Below are positions 11,654 through 23,663 of a DNA stretch of 64,000 nt, one piece after another. Made by a program: the position numbers and the translations under genes. The stretch spans positions 1 to 64,000 of the forward strand of contig NW_003546633.1 of the NCBI RefSeq assembly GCF_000090795.2. Direction: 5' to 3'. The notes below the pieces were generated by a model. It was not told the origin of the DNA. It did not search any database and saw only the letters and a program-made list of their open reading frames with translations. The DNA is from Amphimedon queenslandica. Taxonomy: Eukaryota > Porifera > Demospongiae > Haplosclerida > Niphatidae. Position 1 is the stretch's first letter, and each line of letters starts with the position of its first letter.

Positions 11654-14600
11654 TTAAGATACAATATCTTGTCCTGGTGGGTCAACCTGTTGCCTTTCAA
11701 GTTTCTCATGATATCTACTCACTTTCCTTTGTTCTAAAAGAAATAAATCATAATGGATCTCTTGAAGATATTTAACTACTGATGAATCAGGATTAACTGA
11801 TTGAGCTATATCAATATCGTGTGGACGAGGTTTTAAACTGAATACATCAATTAAAAAGCGAACAAGCTCTAAATTAGAACTCTTACTAGCAAAATAGAGC
11901 AGAGTTTTCTTGTCATGAGTTTCAGCTAGTGCATTACAGCAAAGCTCTGTAAGAAATTGTAATATTAAGTCAAAGTTACCAGCTTCACATGCTGCATGAA
12001 CTGAAGTGTATCCATTATTATCAGGATCATCAGGATTATAATGACAACTATTAATGAGATACAGTGCCATCTCATTACGATTGAAGAGACATGCATAATG
12101 AAGAGGAGTACGACCATTATCGTCACAAGGGATGTAGTTAGAAGCTACTTGAGTCTTTATGTGCTGAAATATTGTAGTATTGCCTCTTTCTGCCAATATG
12201 TGCATGCAAGTAATGCCATCTTTATCTTGTGCCTCAGGGTCTAGTCCACAGTTGTCAATTAAAAGTTGTACTATCTTCATATTCCCACCCTCACATGCTG
12301 CATGAAGTAGAGTACGCTTTCTATTATCCAAAACATTAATGCCATCAGGATAAATACTAAACAAGTAAAGAAACACATCAATATGGCCATTACTGCAAGC
12401 TGTATGTAATACATTGGATCCTTCATTATCAGTAGCTGTAAGGAGATCATGATGAGTAGAACTACCAGTGACTAAAAATAGTAAAGCTTCAGCGGTATCC
12501 TTATGACCAGAGGCAACTGCTAAGTGTAATGGTGTCTGTCCTTTCTTGTTAGTAATATTGATATTAGTAAACCTGGATAGAAGTGATACCATTTTCTGTT
12601 GTCCTTTCATACAGGCTAAGTGTAATGGTGTGTCACCATCTTTATCATTTGAGTTAATAAGTAAACTTGAATTAATTTCTAATAAATATTGTAATATTTG
12701 AAACTGTTCAGCTGCTACAGCAACATGTAGTGGTGTACGGTCTTGATGATTGGTTGCATTAGGATTGCAATAATTATTATCAACGAGATACTTCAATACA
12801 TTCAAGTGACCCCTCTCTACTGATATGTGAACTGCTCCAGACCCTTCATCATCAGTAGCTGATAGATTACACTTCTTACTAATAAGATATTTAATAACTT
12901 CTAACTGATTGAAGTACACTGCAAAAAGAAATGGAGTAAAACCATACTTATTGTGAGGTAGATCAAGAGATGATGGTATGTGTTCTATAATGTACTGGAT
13001 CAAGTTTAATCTTCCATTACTACATGCATAGTAAATAGAATCTATTCCTTCATCATTCACAGCAGACAGGTCTAATTTATGATTCTCTACCAGATGTTTG
13101 AGTATAGGAAGAGAGTCACTGTACTTACAGGTAATGTGAAGAACTGTTGATCCATTAGAAGTCTTAGCTGCTAAATTACACTGAGGAAGACTAGTGAGAT
13201 AAAGTACAACAGGAGCATGGCCTCCTTCACATGCTTTATGAAGAACTGTACTACCAGTAACAGTAGTGGCATTAACATCACACTGATACTTGTTGATCAG
13301 TTCCTGTAGACAATGTAGCTTACCTTGATAAGCAGCTGAATGAGCTAGTGTGTACTTGTTATTGCTAGTGTGATTAGTAATATCCACACTATACTCCTGA
13401 CTGTACCATTCCAGTATATGAGTATGACCAAAATGTACTGCTGCATGTAATGTTGTGAAACCATATTTATCAGTAGCTAAAGGCTGAAGCTTATACTGTT
13501 GTATTAGTAATTGTACTAGATCAAGATTACCTGATCCACAGGCAAATGAAACACATGTACTGTCACGTGTATTCTTAGCATTGACATCACATTTCATATC
13601 ATTGATTAGAAATGTGACCACTTGAAAATTACCACTCTCACAGGCGTAATGCAACGGTATCCTACCCTCATTGTCAGTAGAGTGTAGTAAACTAATGTAT
13701 TGAGGATGCTGACTGGTGATATGCTTGATAAAGTGAGTGTGACCTTCTAATGATGAAAAATGAATTACATTCCGACCTTTGTTATCTGTTAGGCTCAAAC
13801 TACACTTGTAATCCTTTACATATAATTCCAGTAGTAAAATGTCTCCAGATTCAGCAGCATAATGAATTGGTAGCTTACCATTACTGTCAGCTTGATGAGG
13901 ATTTAACTGATAGGTAGTTATTAATTCTTTAACAAGAGACAAGTTAAGAGACAGTGAGGCATAATGTAAAGCAGTGAGGCAATTCTTATCAACAGCATTA
14001 GGAGACAAACCTTGTTCAGTAATAAGATACTGAACTAAATCAAAGTTACCACTCTGTGCAGCATGATGTACTAATGTGCGTCCTTTATTATCTGTTTTAA
14101 TGAGATATTGAGTGATATCAATATGACCATGACGACAAGAATGATGAAGACATGTCATACCATCATTATCAGTGATACTAAGATCACTTTTATGATTGTT
14201 AATAAGATATTTAATAGAATTAATACTACCTGACCAGCAGGAGTAGACTAATGGTGTACAACCATAAGTATCAGTATCATTAGCATTGAGATTATACTGA
14301 GATATGATATAACTTAATACACTAGTAGAACCTGACCAGGCAGCATAATGTACTGGAGATTCACCATCATTAGCTAATGTACAATTGATATTATATTCTT
14401 CTAAAGCTTTCACTAGTAATGTACTGCCACTCCATGATGCAAAATGAAGTAATGACTCACCATCATTTGTAGTGGCATTGATGTCAAAGTTAGGACAAGT
14501 GCTAGCTTTCTTTAGAAGTGAAGAAAACATTTTAACTCTTTCATTTCGTTTGAAGAAATCAATATTTTGTACTACTTGCGTTCTATTAATAATCTCAATA

Positions 14601-17600
14601 ACTGGTGCATCACTTTGTGTCATTAGTTTACTATACACAATACCAGCTGGAATTTGTATACCTGCTTTACATGCATAATGTAAACATGACATACCATCAT
14701 TATCATTAACTAATAATGCTTCATTACCTTGAATACTAACAATATACTCAACAACTGATGATGAAGCAAACCATGAAGCAATATGAAGTGGAGTCTTACC
14801 ATATCGATCCTTTACACCAATGGATAATTGATATTGATTTAAAAGATAATTTAAAAGATCAACGCTTTTCTCATTTGTAGAACGACAAGTATAATGTAGT
14901 ATACCTCGTCCTAAATTAGTAACTGAATCTGGTGAGAAGAGGTTTAACGACTCAAGCTTGTTGACTAATGCTAGTTCTCCACTTTGACAAGCTAATAATG
15001 ATAAAGAGGCACCAACACTATTAATTTGAGAAGTACTGTAATGTCTCTCAATAAAAAAATCCACTAGATCAGAATGGCCCCCCATTGCTGAGTACAGTAA
15101 TGCAGTGTTATTGCTATTGTCTGGTTGATCAGGAGGAATGTGACACGTGTCTACTAGATATTGTACTATAGATAAGTGGCCTTTATAAGATGCCATATGT
15201 ATACAAGATACACTATTATCATCACCTTCATTAGGATCAATACCATATTGATGACATTGATGGATGAGTAGTTGAAGGATCTCAATGTGTCCACCATATG
15301 ATGCAGAGTGTAATGGAGTCCAACCATGAAGACCACGATGATATGTGCTGTAACCAAACTTGTTAAGAAGCCATTGTACTTCATCTTTTAATCCTCTCCA
15401 AGCTACTTCATGTAATGGTGTACTGGTATTTTCATACAATAATGGATCATATATATCTAATAAAAAATAAATTTCATTAATTTTAATGTTAATGTAAATT
15501 TACAACAGATTTATAAACTACCGGTATCTTACCAATACTAATGGGTGAACACTGCATAGACACTTGTAATGCTGATAACTATCAAAAAATAATGATGATG
15601 TCAATTTTATAATAACAATTACCTTTTTATAATCATATTCACCACATGTTATTTCAGTGATACCAATACTAGCTAACTGTTGCTGTAGCTTTGTAGTTAG
15701 AGGAAATAATAAAGAATAAAGATACTCAGGAATGAGGTAACCCAAACAAAGGGACCCATCATGGACAAAACTGAAGTAAAGATCATATTCAGGAATATCC
15801 AAACCTTTTGGTATTGATCTACGAAAAAAGAATATGTCATCCAGTGTGTAGTCATCTCTGTCAACTTTAGCAATCATTACTCGTGTACCAGGAGGAACAC
15901 CTTTTACACCAAACTGTACAGCATCAGCATCTTTCAATAGTCCACCACTGTTTATAAAATAATCCTTTAACTTTTCTTCATATGTTGACCAAGTTCTTTT
16001 TAATGAACGATTCTTGGGTAAAAATACTCCAACAAGTTTTATCATTAGTTTGTAGTTGAACCATGATATGTATTTGTTTTGTAGTACAGTGAATAGATTC
16101 GATATTGTTTCTATGCATTCAAAGTCTTCTTTAACTGCTTGAGCAATTTCTTCAGCAGTTTTTTGCTGTTTCCTGTTAGGACCAAGTAATGACATTGTGT
16201 GTGTAATGAGGTAGTCAATGATTTCAGGTAGATCACTTGATTTGAATAATTTTTTTGTTAGTCGAATTGCCTCATCAAATTCATCTTGTAGATCATATAG
16301 CTTGCTAGTTAATTCAAAGCTCTTTTCAGAGGAACCATATTTGGACATACCTAAAATCATGAATAGTTGCATTAATTGTTGTCTAGTAAGTATATGATTA
16401 GTAATGTGCTAGATGCATGCATTAAGAGGAGGCAATATTTTTAAAATTATTATTACCTGTTGCTTTGTCAGTGCTTGCTGGTGACATAGCTACCTCGTCT
16501 GTTTCTGGAGTGACACTTTTTTCTGACAAAAATAGAAAATAATACTATTATTATTATTATTATAAAATAGCAAATTATAAATTTTATATCAAGAACCTGT
16601 GCTTATTTCATCCAAAGCCTAGCTTTACAAACTAATATGTGCATGTGTAAAGGTGGGTCAATGCTAGCAAATTATTGTTTGAAAAAAATTCATGAGCAAT
16701 TATAAATCAAATTTGCATGCTATACAGTAGGATTAACTTTTTTTTATTATTGAGCAACAGTAGCTAAAAGCTAGTGTCTTTAAAACTTTTGGGTTACAAA
16801 CTGAGAACAGAATTTGTACCCAATACTATTTTATTGCTTGATAATGATATTCATATACTACATCAGTCATTCTGTATGCATGAGTTCAATGAAGAATGAC
16901 TTGATAAATCATGCATTAATAGCTATAATTAGTTATGCTAATGGAGTAAGGGTGGGCACCATGGCTTATTTCCTTACGCTTGTGTACTCTAGCTCTCTTT
17001 CCTCTAGCTATAAGAGCCATTTTATTATGAACTGATAAATTTAGAATAGGCCTTTCCTACTCAGGCCCACTCCTGGCTACGCTACTCATAGCAGTGTGCC
17101 ATGTTGCAAATATCAGCCCTACAAAACTCATTCCTCTTGCAATTGAGATGACTAAATGGCAACAAAATAAACAAAGCAAATCTGGCTGCCACAAATTATT
17201 AAAAATTAATATCAACATTTCTTAGTTTTCATTACAATTCTATACCATTTGAACTCGTTGATCCTGCAGGTGGCATAGCTGGTAGAGGATGTTCACGAGC
17301 TATTTCATCAGCTAATGCTGGATCACCTCCTCCTTCTTTAACAGCTACACACACTCTCATCCAACAAGGAATACCATTAGTCTTGTAATCATAATCTTTC
17401 TTTAACCAATGCTCTAGAACTTTACGTAGACATGACAGATCTTTTCCACTAAAGTTAGCTTCAATGCTGTTGATAGTATCTATTCTGAGACGCAATGAAA
17501 TAGCAATCTGCTCCCAATGAGCTGAGAGTGGTCTGACTTTATCATAAAGAGGATAGAAGTCTTTGATGCCTATGATGAAAAAAATTAAAACTGGTCTTCA

Positions 17601-17682
17601 CTCTTTACGACTTAAAAAACTCACTTAGTTCTTTGTCAGAAACATCCACAAAATCCTGAGTTCCTGTTTCAAGCTTAGCCAT
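11654..17682 (-). CDS. Death domain-ankyrin repeat protein, paralog 2 (intact)
   Basis: Six exons on the minus strand: 17625-17682, 17246-17569, 16457-16522, 15623-16350, 15533-15578 and 11654-15456. Splice phases agree throughout and the joined frame is 1675 codons with no internal stop, so this is the intact member of the family. The ATG at 17682 was chosen because it starts an open exon 1 that splices in phase to the Death domain (about residues 20-110). Residues about 150-392 form the unnamed conserved region with GVPPGTR, DDYTLDD and FPL motifs and a terminal ITCGE. Residues about 408-1674 are ankyrin repeats, roughly 35 units. The protein looks like a large cytoplasmic adaptor or receptor. 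Ligand and partners cannot be read from sequence. Family knowledge (Death plus ANK) suggests signalling or innate immunity, which is inference. It is a tandem copy of the gene at 2506-8907, sharing flanks and intron positions. Confidence 0.88.
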
Positions 17683-17920
17683 TTTGTACAAGAAAATACC
17701 CGCAGTTCGAGCTACGCCCAACGCATAGGCGTGGCTCAATAATATACGGAAATTTCCTTCAGTATAGAATACAGAGTAGACACGTGCGTAGTAATGGTTT
17801 GTAGGGCACCACCCACTCGGCACCACCAAGCAATCACTCAATCAGCTCTTGGGTCCAGACTATTTCCTTTTATAAAAAGCTTGTAAGGACCCTACACAAT
17901 GGAGTAAGGATATAATTTAG
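17683..17920 (-). promoter_or_regulatory. 5' flank of Death-ANK paralog 2
   Basis: Contains TAGGCGTGGCTC at about 17726 and TACGCCCA at about 17713, both upstream of the start at 17682, and the AAGGACCCTACACA block shared with paralog 1. Confidence 0.4.
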
Positions 17921-18349
17921 TGTTGCTCATACCCCTGATCAGTATAATTGGGCATTTTGGGGTAAACATTTTGTGCCGCTGTCTTCTGTATTGAATTGTG
18001 CTAAAATGTCCAGGGGATTAAAATTTTGTCGATCAGATATAGGGTTGGAATCATTTTTAAGGCATACTGGTATCTATTTATTTTGAATATAAGCTTTAAT
18101 TAAATTGAGATTTTAAGTTCTAGGAAACTTACTATTACTGGAAATTTATTTTATAAATCTAATAAATTGAGCTACATATTCATTATCTTTCTCCCTCTAT
18201 CTCTCATTAGTGTCTGTTGTTACTACTGGTTATTAATTTAATTCTTTTTAAAGGAATATACTGTACATGGCTACATTGTATGAGTGCATGTACTTTAAAC
18301 AATATTTTGAATCAGTCTACATTATACAATGTTCATATTGTTTGTCTTC

Positions 18350-18354
18350 TGTTT

Positions 18355-18387
<33 letters not shown>
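18350..18387 (+). repeat. TC microsatellite
   Basis: A run of about 16 TC units acting as the pyrimidine tract before the Lon relic exon at 18394. Confidence 0.8.
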
Positions 18388-18389
<2 letters not shown>

Positions 18390-18734
18390 GTAGGTAGAAC
18401 ATATCTCGTTCAATTGGCCGGGCATTAAATAGGGAAGTAAGAGTACACAATAAAGTAATGCAGCAATCACTCTGTATGTGTGTGTGTTAGTACTTTAGGT
18501 TCAGTGTAGGAGGTATGACTGATGTGGCTGAGATAAAGGGACACAGGAGGACATATGTTGGTCCCTTGCCTGGTAAAGTGATACAGTTTAAAGAAAGTAC
18601 AAATTGAGAATCCACTCATACTGATTGATGAACTGGGACATGGTACCAGGTATGTGAGTTTGGGAATAGAATATTGTTGTACATAATTCTTGTATATGTA
18701 TTTATATGTGTACATGTATTTGTAGTAGTTTTGT

Positions 18735-19030
18735 TATAACAGTGTTGGATTCGTGAATCATTGTAATTGTTACTGATACAAATGCATGTTCTTATGTTGT
18801 GTAGCAAGTTTGAGCTGATTCCGATTAAAATTGGATTTTTCATGAATTTTTAAATTTGCTTAAAAATGGGACTAAAGTCCCTGTAGTACTATAGTACAGA
18901 GTTTTTGGCCAAATTTTATCAAAAACAAAAATGAGAGAATTCCCCATTTTTATAATGTTTACTGATACATGGTGTTATAATGTTGTGTAGCAAGTTTGAG
19001 CTGATTCCAATCAAAAATGGATTTTATATT
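18735..19030 (-). repeat. ~185-bp dispersed repeat, inverted units
   Basis: Two minus-orientation units (CTTATGTTGTGTAGCAAGTT at about 18791 and a second core at about 18975) inside the Lon relic. Confidence 0.6.
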
Positions 19031-19843
19031 CATTAACCTTAGTAGCATTTTTTTCTCACTTTTCAGGTCTCTGGTTATTATATCGGAAGAGAAAGAAGCC
19101 ATTGCTCAGAATTACGAGATACAACAAGCCCATTCTTTCTCTGGTTGAGAGGATTGGCAGGTCCTCATAGAAACTTATGCCCTCTAGTTACTCATCAAGT
19201 GGTACTACACAGAGAGAGAGAGAGTGGATGAGGAACCTATAGAAACACGTTGAGAAGGTTAAGACTGCAAGGAATACACACACATGTCATAGTATTTATT
19301 GTCTTTTGCTTTTTGATCTATTTTATTGATTATGTATGTGCATTGTACATGTAATTGTACTGTTACTTAAATTCAGCTAATAATTATACACAATTATACG
19401 TGTACATATGCCTATGATATACTTTTATTGTGAGTTCAGTCTCCTTCCTTTTACAGATATTATATACGTAAAGCAGCTTTAAAGTCGTATCACTAACACA
19501 GACAAAATGATGATGATGAAGATGATGAAAAAAGAAGAAACAAAAGAAGAAAATAAACCTGCTACTGCTGTCTCTCCTGTCACTGTCTCTTCTACTAATT
19601 TAAAAGATTTTGTCAGTCAGTCTTAGTTTCTGATCACCTCTAAAAGTATGATCATGGGTTTAGCTTGGACGTCACTGAGTGTTACAACTCTATGTGGAGA
19701 CAGGCATGATTGAAGGGCAGGGGTTGTCTAAGTAGGGAGAAGGAAGTATGACTACTACTGGTCAGATGGGAGATGTAATGAATGAGTCCACTGTCATTGC
19801 TTATGCATTTGCTAAGGTAAGAGATCAAAATGCAAGGCACTTT

Positions 19844-20085
19844 TGCCGTACGGGTATAAAATTCCGTGGGGTATTTAATTTCACAGATTTCGTGGGTGAC
19901 TTCTCAACCACGAAAATTAATACCATGGAAATGCTTACTGTGCATGTGCAGCACATGAAAATCAATGACATCATAAAAGTGCACGTGCAAAAACGCAAAA
20001 TTCAACCCACTCAAAATTAAAGAATTAAGAGCTTTTCACTAAAACACGAAATTTTATACCCTCGAAATTTTCCACCCGTACGGTA
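19844..20085. mobile_element. MITE with CCGTACGGGT inverted ends
   Basis: Left end TGCCGTACGGGTATAAAATT and right end AATTTTCCACCCGTACGGTA are inverted copies, about 240 bp. It sits just after the Lon relic exon ending near 19815. A diverged relative lies at about 25255-25480. Confidence 0.55.
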
Positions 20086-20794
20086 TGTACATGTAAATCA
20101 TATTTTTATTATTTTAGTCATTTTTGTCTTCAAAATGTCCTTCAAATGATTTCCTTTAGAAAGCAAAAATGCATCTCCACATTCCTGAGGTAATTTATTA
20201 TAAATTAATAATTATTATTGTTATTATTATAGGGTGCTATCCCAAAGAACGGTCCTTGCCAAGTGTTACTATAGTCTTTGCCCTCCTCTCACTAGCTAGT
20301 CTATGGATCATCCAATACATCAGAGTATTGCCATGACTGGTAAACTGTCACTCACAGGAAAGGTAACTCTTTCTACCTTACTCTCATTGACTCCTATTGC
20401 ATAGTGTTTTGTTGGGTTAATGGTCACATGACTCATCTAAATCCTAAGCCTTATACATGTAATATGTGCGGGTGTTTTTTAAGATCAATTTTGTTTTAAT
20501 TTAAATTGGTATGTGTGCATTGTATGTATTGCCAGTTGACATTATCAAAGAAAAGACATTGCTGTCTGTAAAATAAATTTATAATTTAAAATTAAATTTC
20601 TCTCTTCTTTATATCTTAGGCAAAACACTCAGGCATAAGCTGTATTATACTGCCTGAGGCCAATAAGAGGGACTATGAGGATCAGCTGATTGCATTACCT
20701 TAAGCGGTTAGCAGTGATCATGGAAGGGGAAACAAGGCACAGGGCTGGTACTGGTACATCTGAAGAAGACAAAGAGAAATGTCATATATGATGT

Positions 20795-21714
20795 TTTGGA
20801 TCAACCCGAACCCCTAGATCCTGAAACAACAGACGAGGAGGGTGGTAGAGTCCTTTTGAAAAGAGGCACTAACAATAGTCGTAAGAAATGAAATATCATG
20901 ATACTAGTAGCGTTGAACCTCAAACCACACTGGAGGATCAGATCTGCAAAAGAGGTAAGTGCATGTATAATCCTTTTGTGATGATTGAAAGGATTAGAAG
21001 ATTGATATACATATTACATACACGTAGCATCTGTATATGCTTCTGCTTAAAAATGAAAATACTGTATAGCTGCTAACTTGTTTAGAGAGGGGGTAAATTT
21101 TGGCAAGTCTGACATTTTGATAGCCATTTGTCAAATAAAATGCATCATTTTAAATCATGTTCATGCTCAGTCATGCAAGGCCATAGATTTGCCAAATTAA
21201 AACAATCTCCATTGTATTATCAAAGATTTAGCAATGAGCCAAAATTTTGGCTTTCTAAAAGTTACCAGCTATACAGTGAACTAGAGACTCCAAGCAAGTG
21301 ATAGTTTGCCATATAGCTCCAAATTTTGTCGGTCAAAATTTTCGTCAAATTCATCAAGTACTTTTGCTTGACGCTGACGAAATTTTTGTTCCACGTGGGT
21401 AGTATGCAGATTAATAACTAAAATGACAAAAATTTTAATGACGAAAATTAATTTTAACTAGAAATTAAGATTTTGACGAAATTTTTGACTGACGAAAATT
21501 TAGAGCTATACGGTACTTATAAAGTATTATTAAATGATATAGTCTGTTGCAAGTTATTAAGCATACTCTCTCTCCCCTCTCTCTCTATCTGTCTAGATCA
21601 ATGAAGATTATGTTAGCTTAATACAATGGTGGCAGCTCCAATGGGACAACATAGCACATAAAACTTTTGCTGAATCAATGGACAAAAAAGAATATGTTTC
21701 GTTTGTCTAAAGGT
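20795..21714 (+). pseudogene. Unidentified exon-like relic
   Basis: Two exon-like blocks. 20795-20954 encodes an acidic Pro/Asp/Glu-rich stretch (DQPEPLDPETTDEEGG) that needs one frame change near 20887 and ends at a GTAAGT donor. 21598-21714 follows a CTAG acceptor and encodes QWWQLQWDNIA and KKEYVSFV, then TAA two bases before a GTAAGA donor. The two could be successive exons of one dead gene downstream of the Lon relic. I do not recognise the family. Confidence 0.35.
21307..21515. mobile_element. Palindromic MITE (ATAGCTC..AAATTTT ends)
   Basis: Left ATATAGCTCCAAATTTTGTC and right GACGAAAATTTAGAGCTATA form inverted ends, with a TACCGTATAGC-type outer boundary. Related to 26639-26847, 45184-45479 and 46107-46280. 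Confidence 0.55.
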
Positions 21715-21829
21715 AAGAGAGTAGATGAATGATAATACAAGATATGTTAATGTTAGTTGATGCACAGTTTGATTAGGAAGCATTTGCCCTTATCATCTCT
21801 ACTAGCTTTAGCTTTAAAAGTTGCTTTCT

Positions 21830-22270
21830 GAAGCAACTTTAAAGATTTTTTAATCCAGTTTTGATTGGAATGAGCTCAAAAATTCTACACAGCATATAAA
21901 CATGTATACGTACCAGGAAAATTATTTAAAATGGAAAAGTTCTCCTTTTCTTTTTTGGCAAAATTGTACAGGGACTTTAGTCCAATTTTTAGGCAACTTT
22001 AAAAATTCATAAAAAATCCAATTTTGATTGGAATCAGTTCAAACTTTCTACACAGCATAAGGACATGTATATGCATAGAAAAAAATTATAAAAATGGAAA
22101 ATTCTCTCCTTTGCATTTTTGATAAAATTTTGCTAATGTCCCTACAAGGACTTTTGTCTGATTTTAAAGCAAAGTTTAAGGTTCATAAAAATTTCAAATT
22201 TGTTAGAATTATCTCTAAACTTCTATGCAACATGCATAAGAACCTTTACATGTATTTTTTGTTTTCAATT
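21830..22270 (+). repeat. ~185-bp dispersed repeat, about 2.5 units
   Basis: Cores TTGGAATCAG/GAGCT and ACACAGCATA.AAACATGTATA at about 21860, 22035 and, diverged, 22200. No genes in this stretch. Confidence 0.6.
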
Positions 22271-22575
22271 ACTATTACTAATATAGGTAGTTTCTCCTAA
22301 TGTCATTCACTGATATCAGGTAGCATCGGCCTAGGCAGGTACCTCCTTCTACAATGAATCAAAGATCAACAGATACTAATACACTGACTTGACAACAATG
22401 AACAATACAAGAGACAGCATGAAATAAGATAGCTGCATTAGGATAGAGTGAGTTGGTGACTCATTCATTTGACTTTAACTACTTTGATATTACTGATAAT
22501 GTGTATTAATATACAGTAGATGTTAGGTTTATAGTCAATAATTATTGATAATACTTTAATGATGTGTGTGGTGCA

Positions 22576-22730
22576 GGGCTGTAAATTTTGTGGATTTTGC
22601 AATTTTTGAAGATTCACGAAAATTACCAGCGAAAATGAAATTATTACAGTGCAAGATGGTAGACGGCAAAAATTCGCGAAAATTAAATTAGCAAAATAGT
22701 ATTTAGGTAAATTCATGAAATTTACAGCCC
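22576..22730. mobile_element. Palindromic MITE fragment (GGGCTGTAAATTT ends)
   Basis: Inverted ends GGGCTGTAAATTT and AAATTTACAGCCC. The interior is rich in GCGAAAATT-type motifs shared with the other palindromic MITEs. A further TATACGGTA lies just outside at about 22750. Confidence 0.5.
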
Positions 22731-23663
22731 TCAAAAAATTTTGCGCTATATACGGTACAATCGTCCTCTCATTTGTTCTCGCTTCTATTGATAAGACTGC
22801 TCTAAGACTCAACAATCAATTCCTTGTTGGGGATACTTACTCTATTGGTTGATCTGTTGTGATGTTCTGGGGCCTGGGGGCATTAAATGAAACTGTTTAT
22901 TTTTCAGCTTTATAATTGAAGTGTCTTGCAAGTTTGTAAGTGTAAATTACGGAAACTGGAAGATTTTAATGATGATCCTGATAATTCCACCCTATTGTTA
23001 TTTTAACAAGAAGTTACTTTAAAAGGTTACTGACGATGTATTTTATGAACTGAGCTCTTTCTACAATTGAATGATTACAGGTAATTCACACCCATGCAGG
23101 TAATAATACAAATCTATATAGAGTCTAGGTATAAAAATATAGCTTGGTGAGTTGGTTTGATCATGGTTTGATTGAATCCGAACCGTTTCATTACTAAACT
23201 AAAATAATTAAGATAATTTATCTTGATAAATCCTCTGTTTGCCAGTGAAAATAGAATAATATAATTCTCCATATTGTTTTATCAAGTAAGGAGTGAGTAA
23301 AAATAAGTATAATTAAGTTGGCAAATTGTACAGTAAAAGCAATGTGTGTCTGTCAATAGTGCAAATAGTTATATTACTCCAATATGGTAATCACAAAGTA
23401 AACTTCCTTTTGCCTAGCATGAGTTTGTTTTACCAACTGAACAGTAGAGTACTCTGCTGTAATTGCACTGTTTGACAACACATTATACAACTTATACATA
23501 GTGCACTAGACTGTCTTTTGTCTTATCTCTCTTGAGGACAATAAGTGAATCAGAGGAGCATGTTTTATTCTTCCTTTCTCCTTTTACTGTATTAAAGTAA
23601 TGAGACCATTTGCAGTACATAGGACTAGTGAGGAATAAACCTTTCCCGTGTAAAAGAGACAAT

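Larger units (their letters stand above)
18394..20705 (+). pseudogene. Lon protease (LONP1) relic: AAA+ and peptidase exons, degenerate
   Basis: A chain of plus-strand exon remnants in correct Lon order. 18394-18436 covers the P-loop end and a SIGRALNRE motif, out of frame with the glycine-rich loop. 18491-18649 has [15 protein letters not shown], then a frameshift before ENPLILIDE (Walker B). 19067-19257 has VSGY and a degenerate NL.KHVEKV. 19457-19620 is a Lys/Glu-rich linker. 19640-19815 has MGLAWT and TGQMGDVMNES. 20158-20189 has HLHIPE. 20233-20362 has PKNGP and SLTGK. 20620-20705 has ISCIILPEANKRDY. Several stops and frameshifts make it non-functional, and I do not see the catalytic Ser segment intact. 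It lies downstream of, and on the opposite strand to, the Death-ANK genes that separate it from the N-terminal Lon exons. Confidence 0.75.
21715..23609. other. Intergenic, no gene seen
   Basis: Contains dispersed repeat units (21830-22270), a palindromic MITE (22576-22730) and AT-rich sequence. The block around 23105-23160 (AAAAATATAGCTTGGTGAGT) resembles 25860-25890, suggesting a small duplication. Confidence 0.5.
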
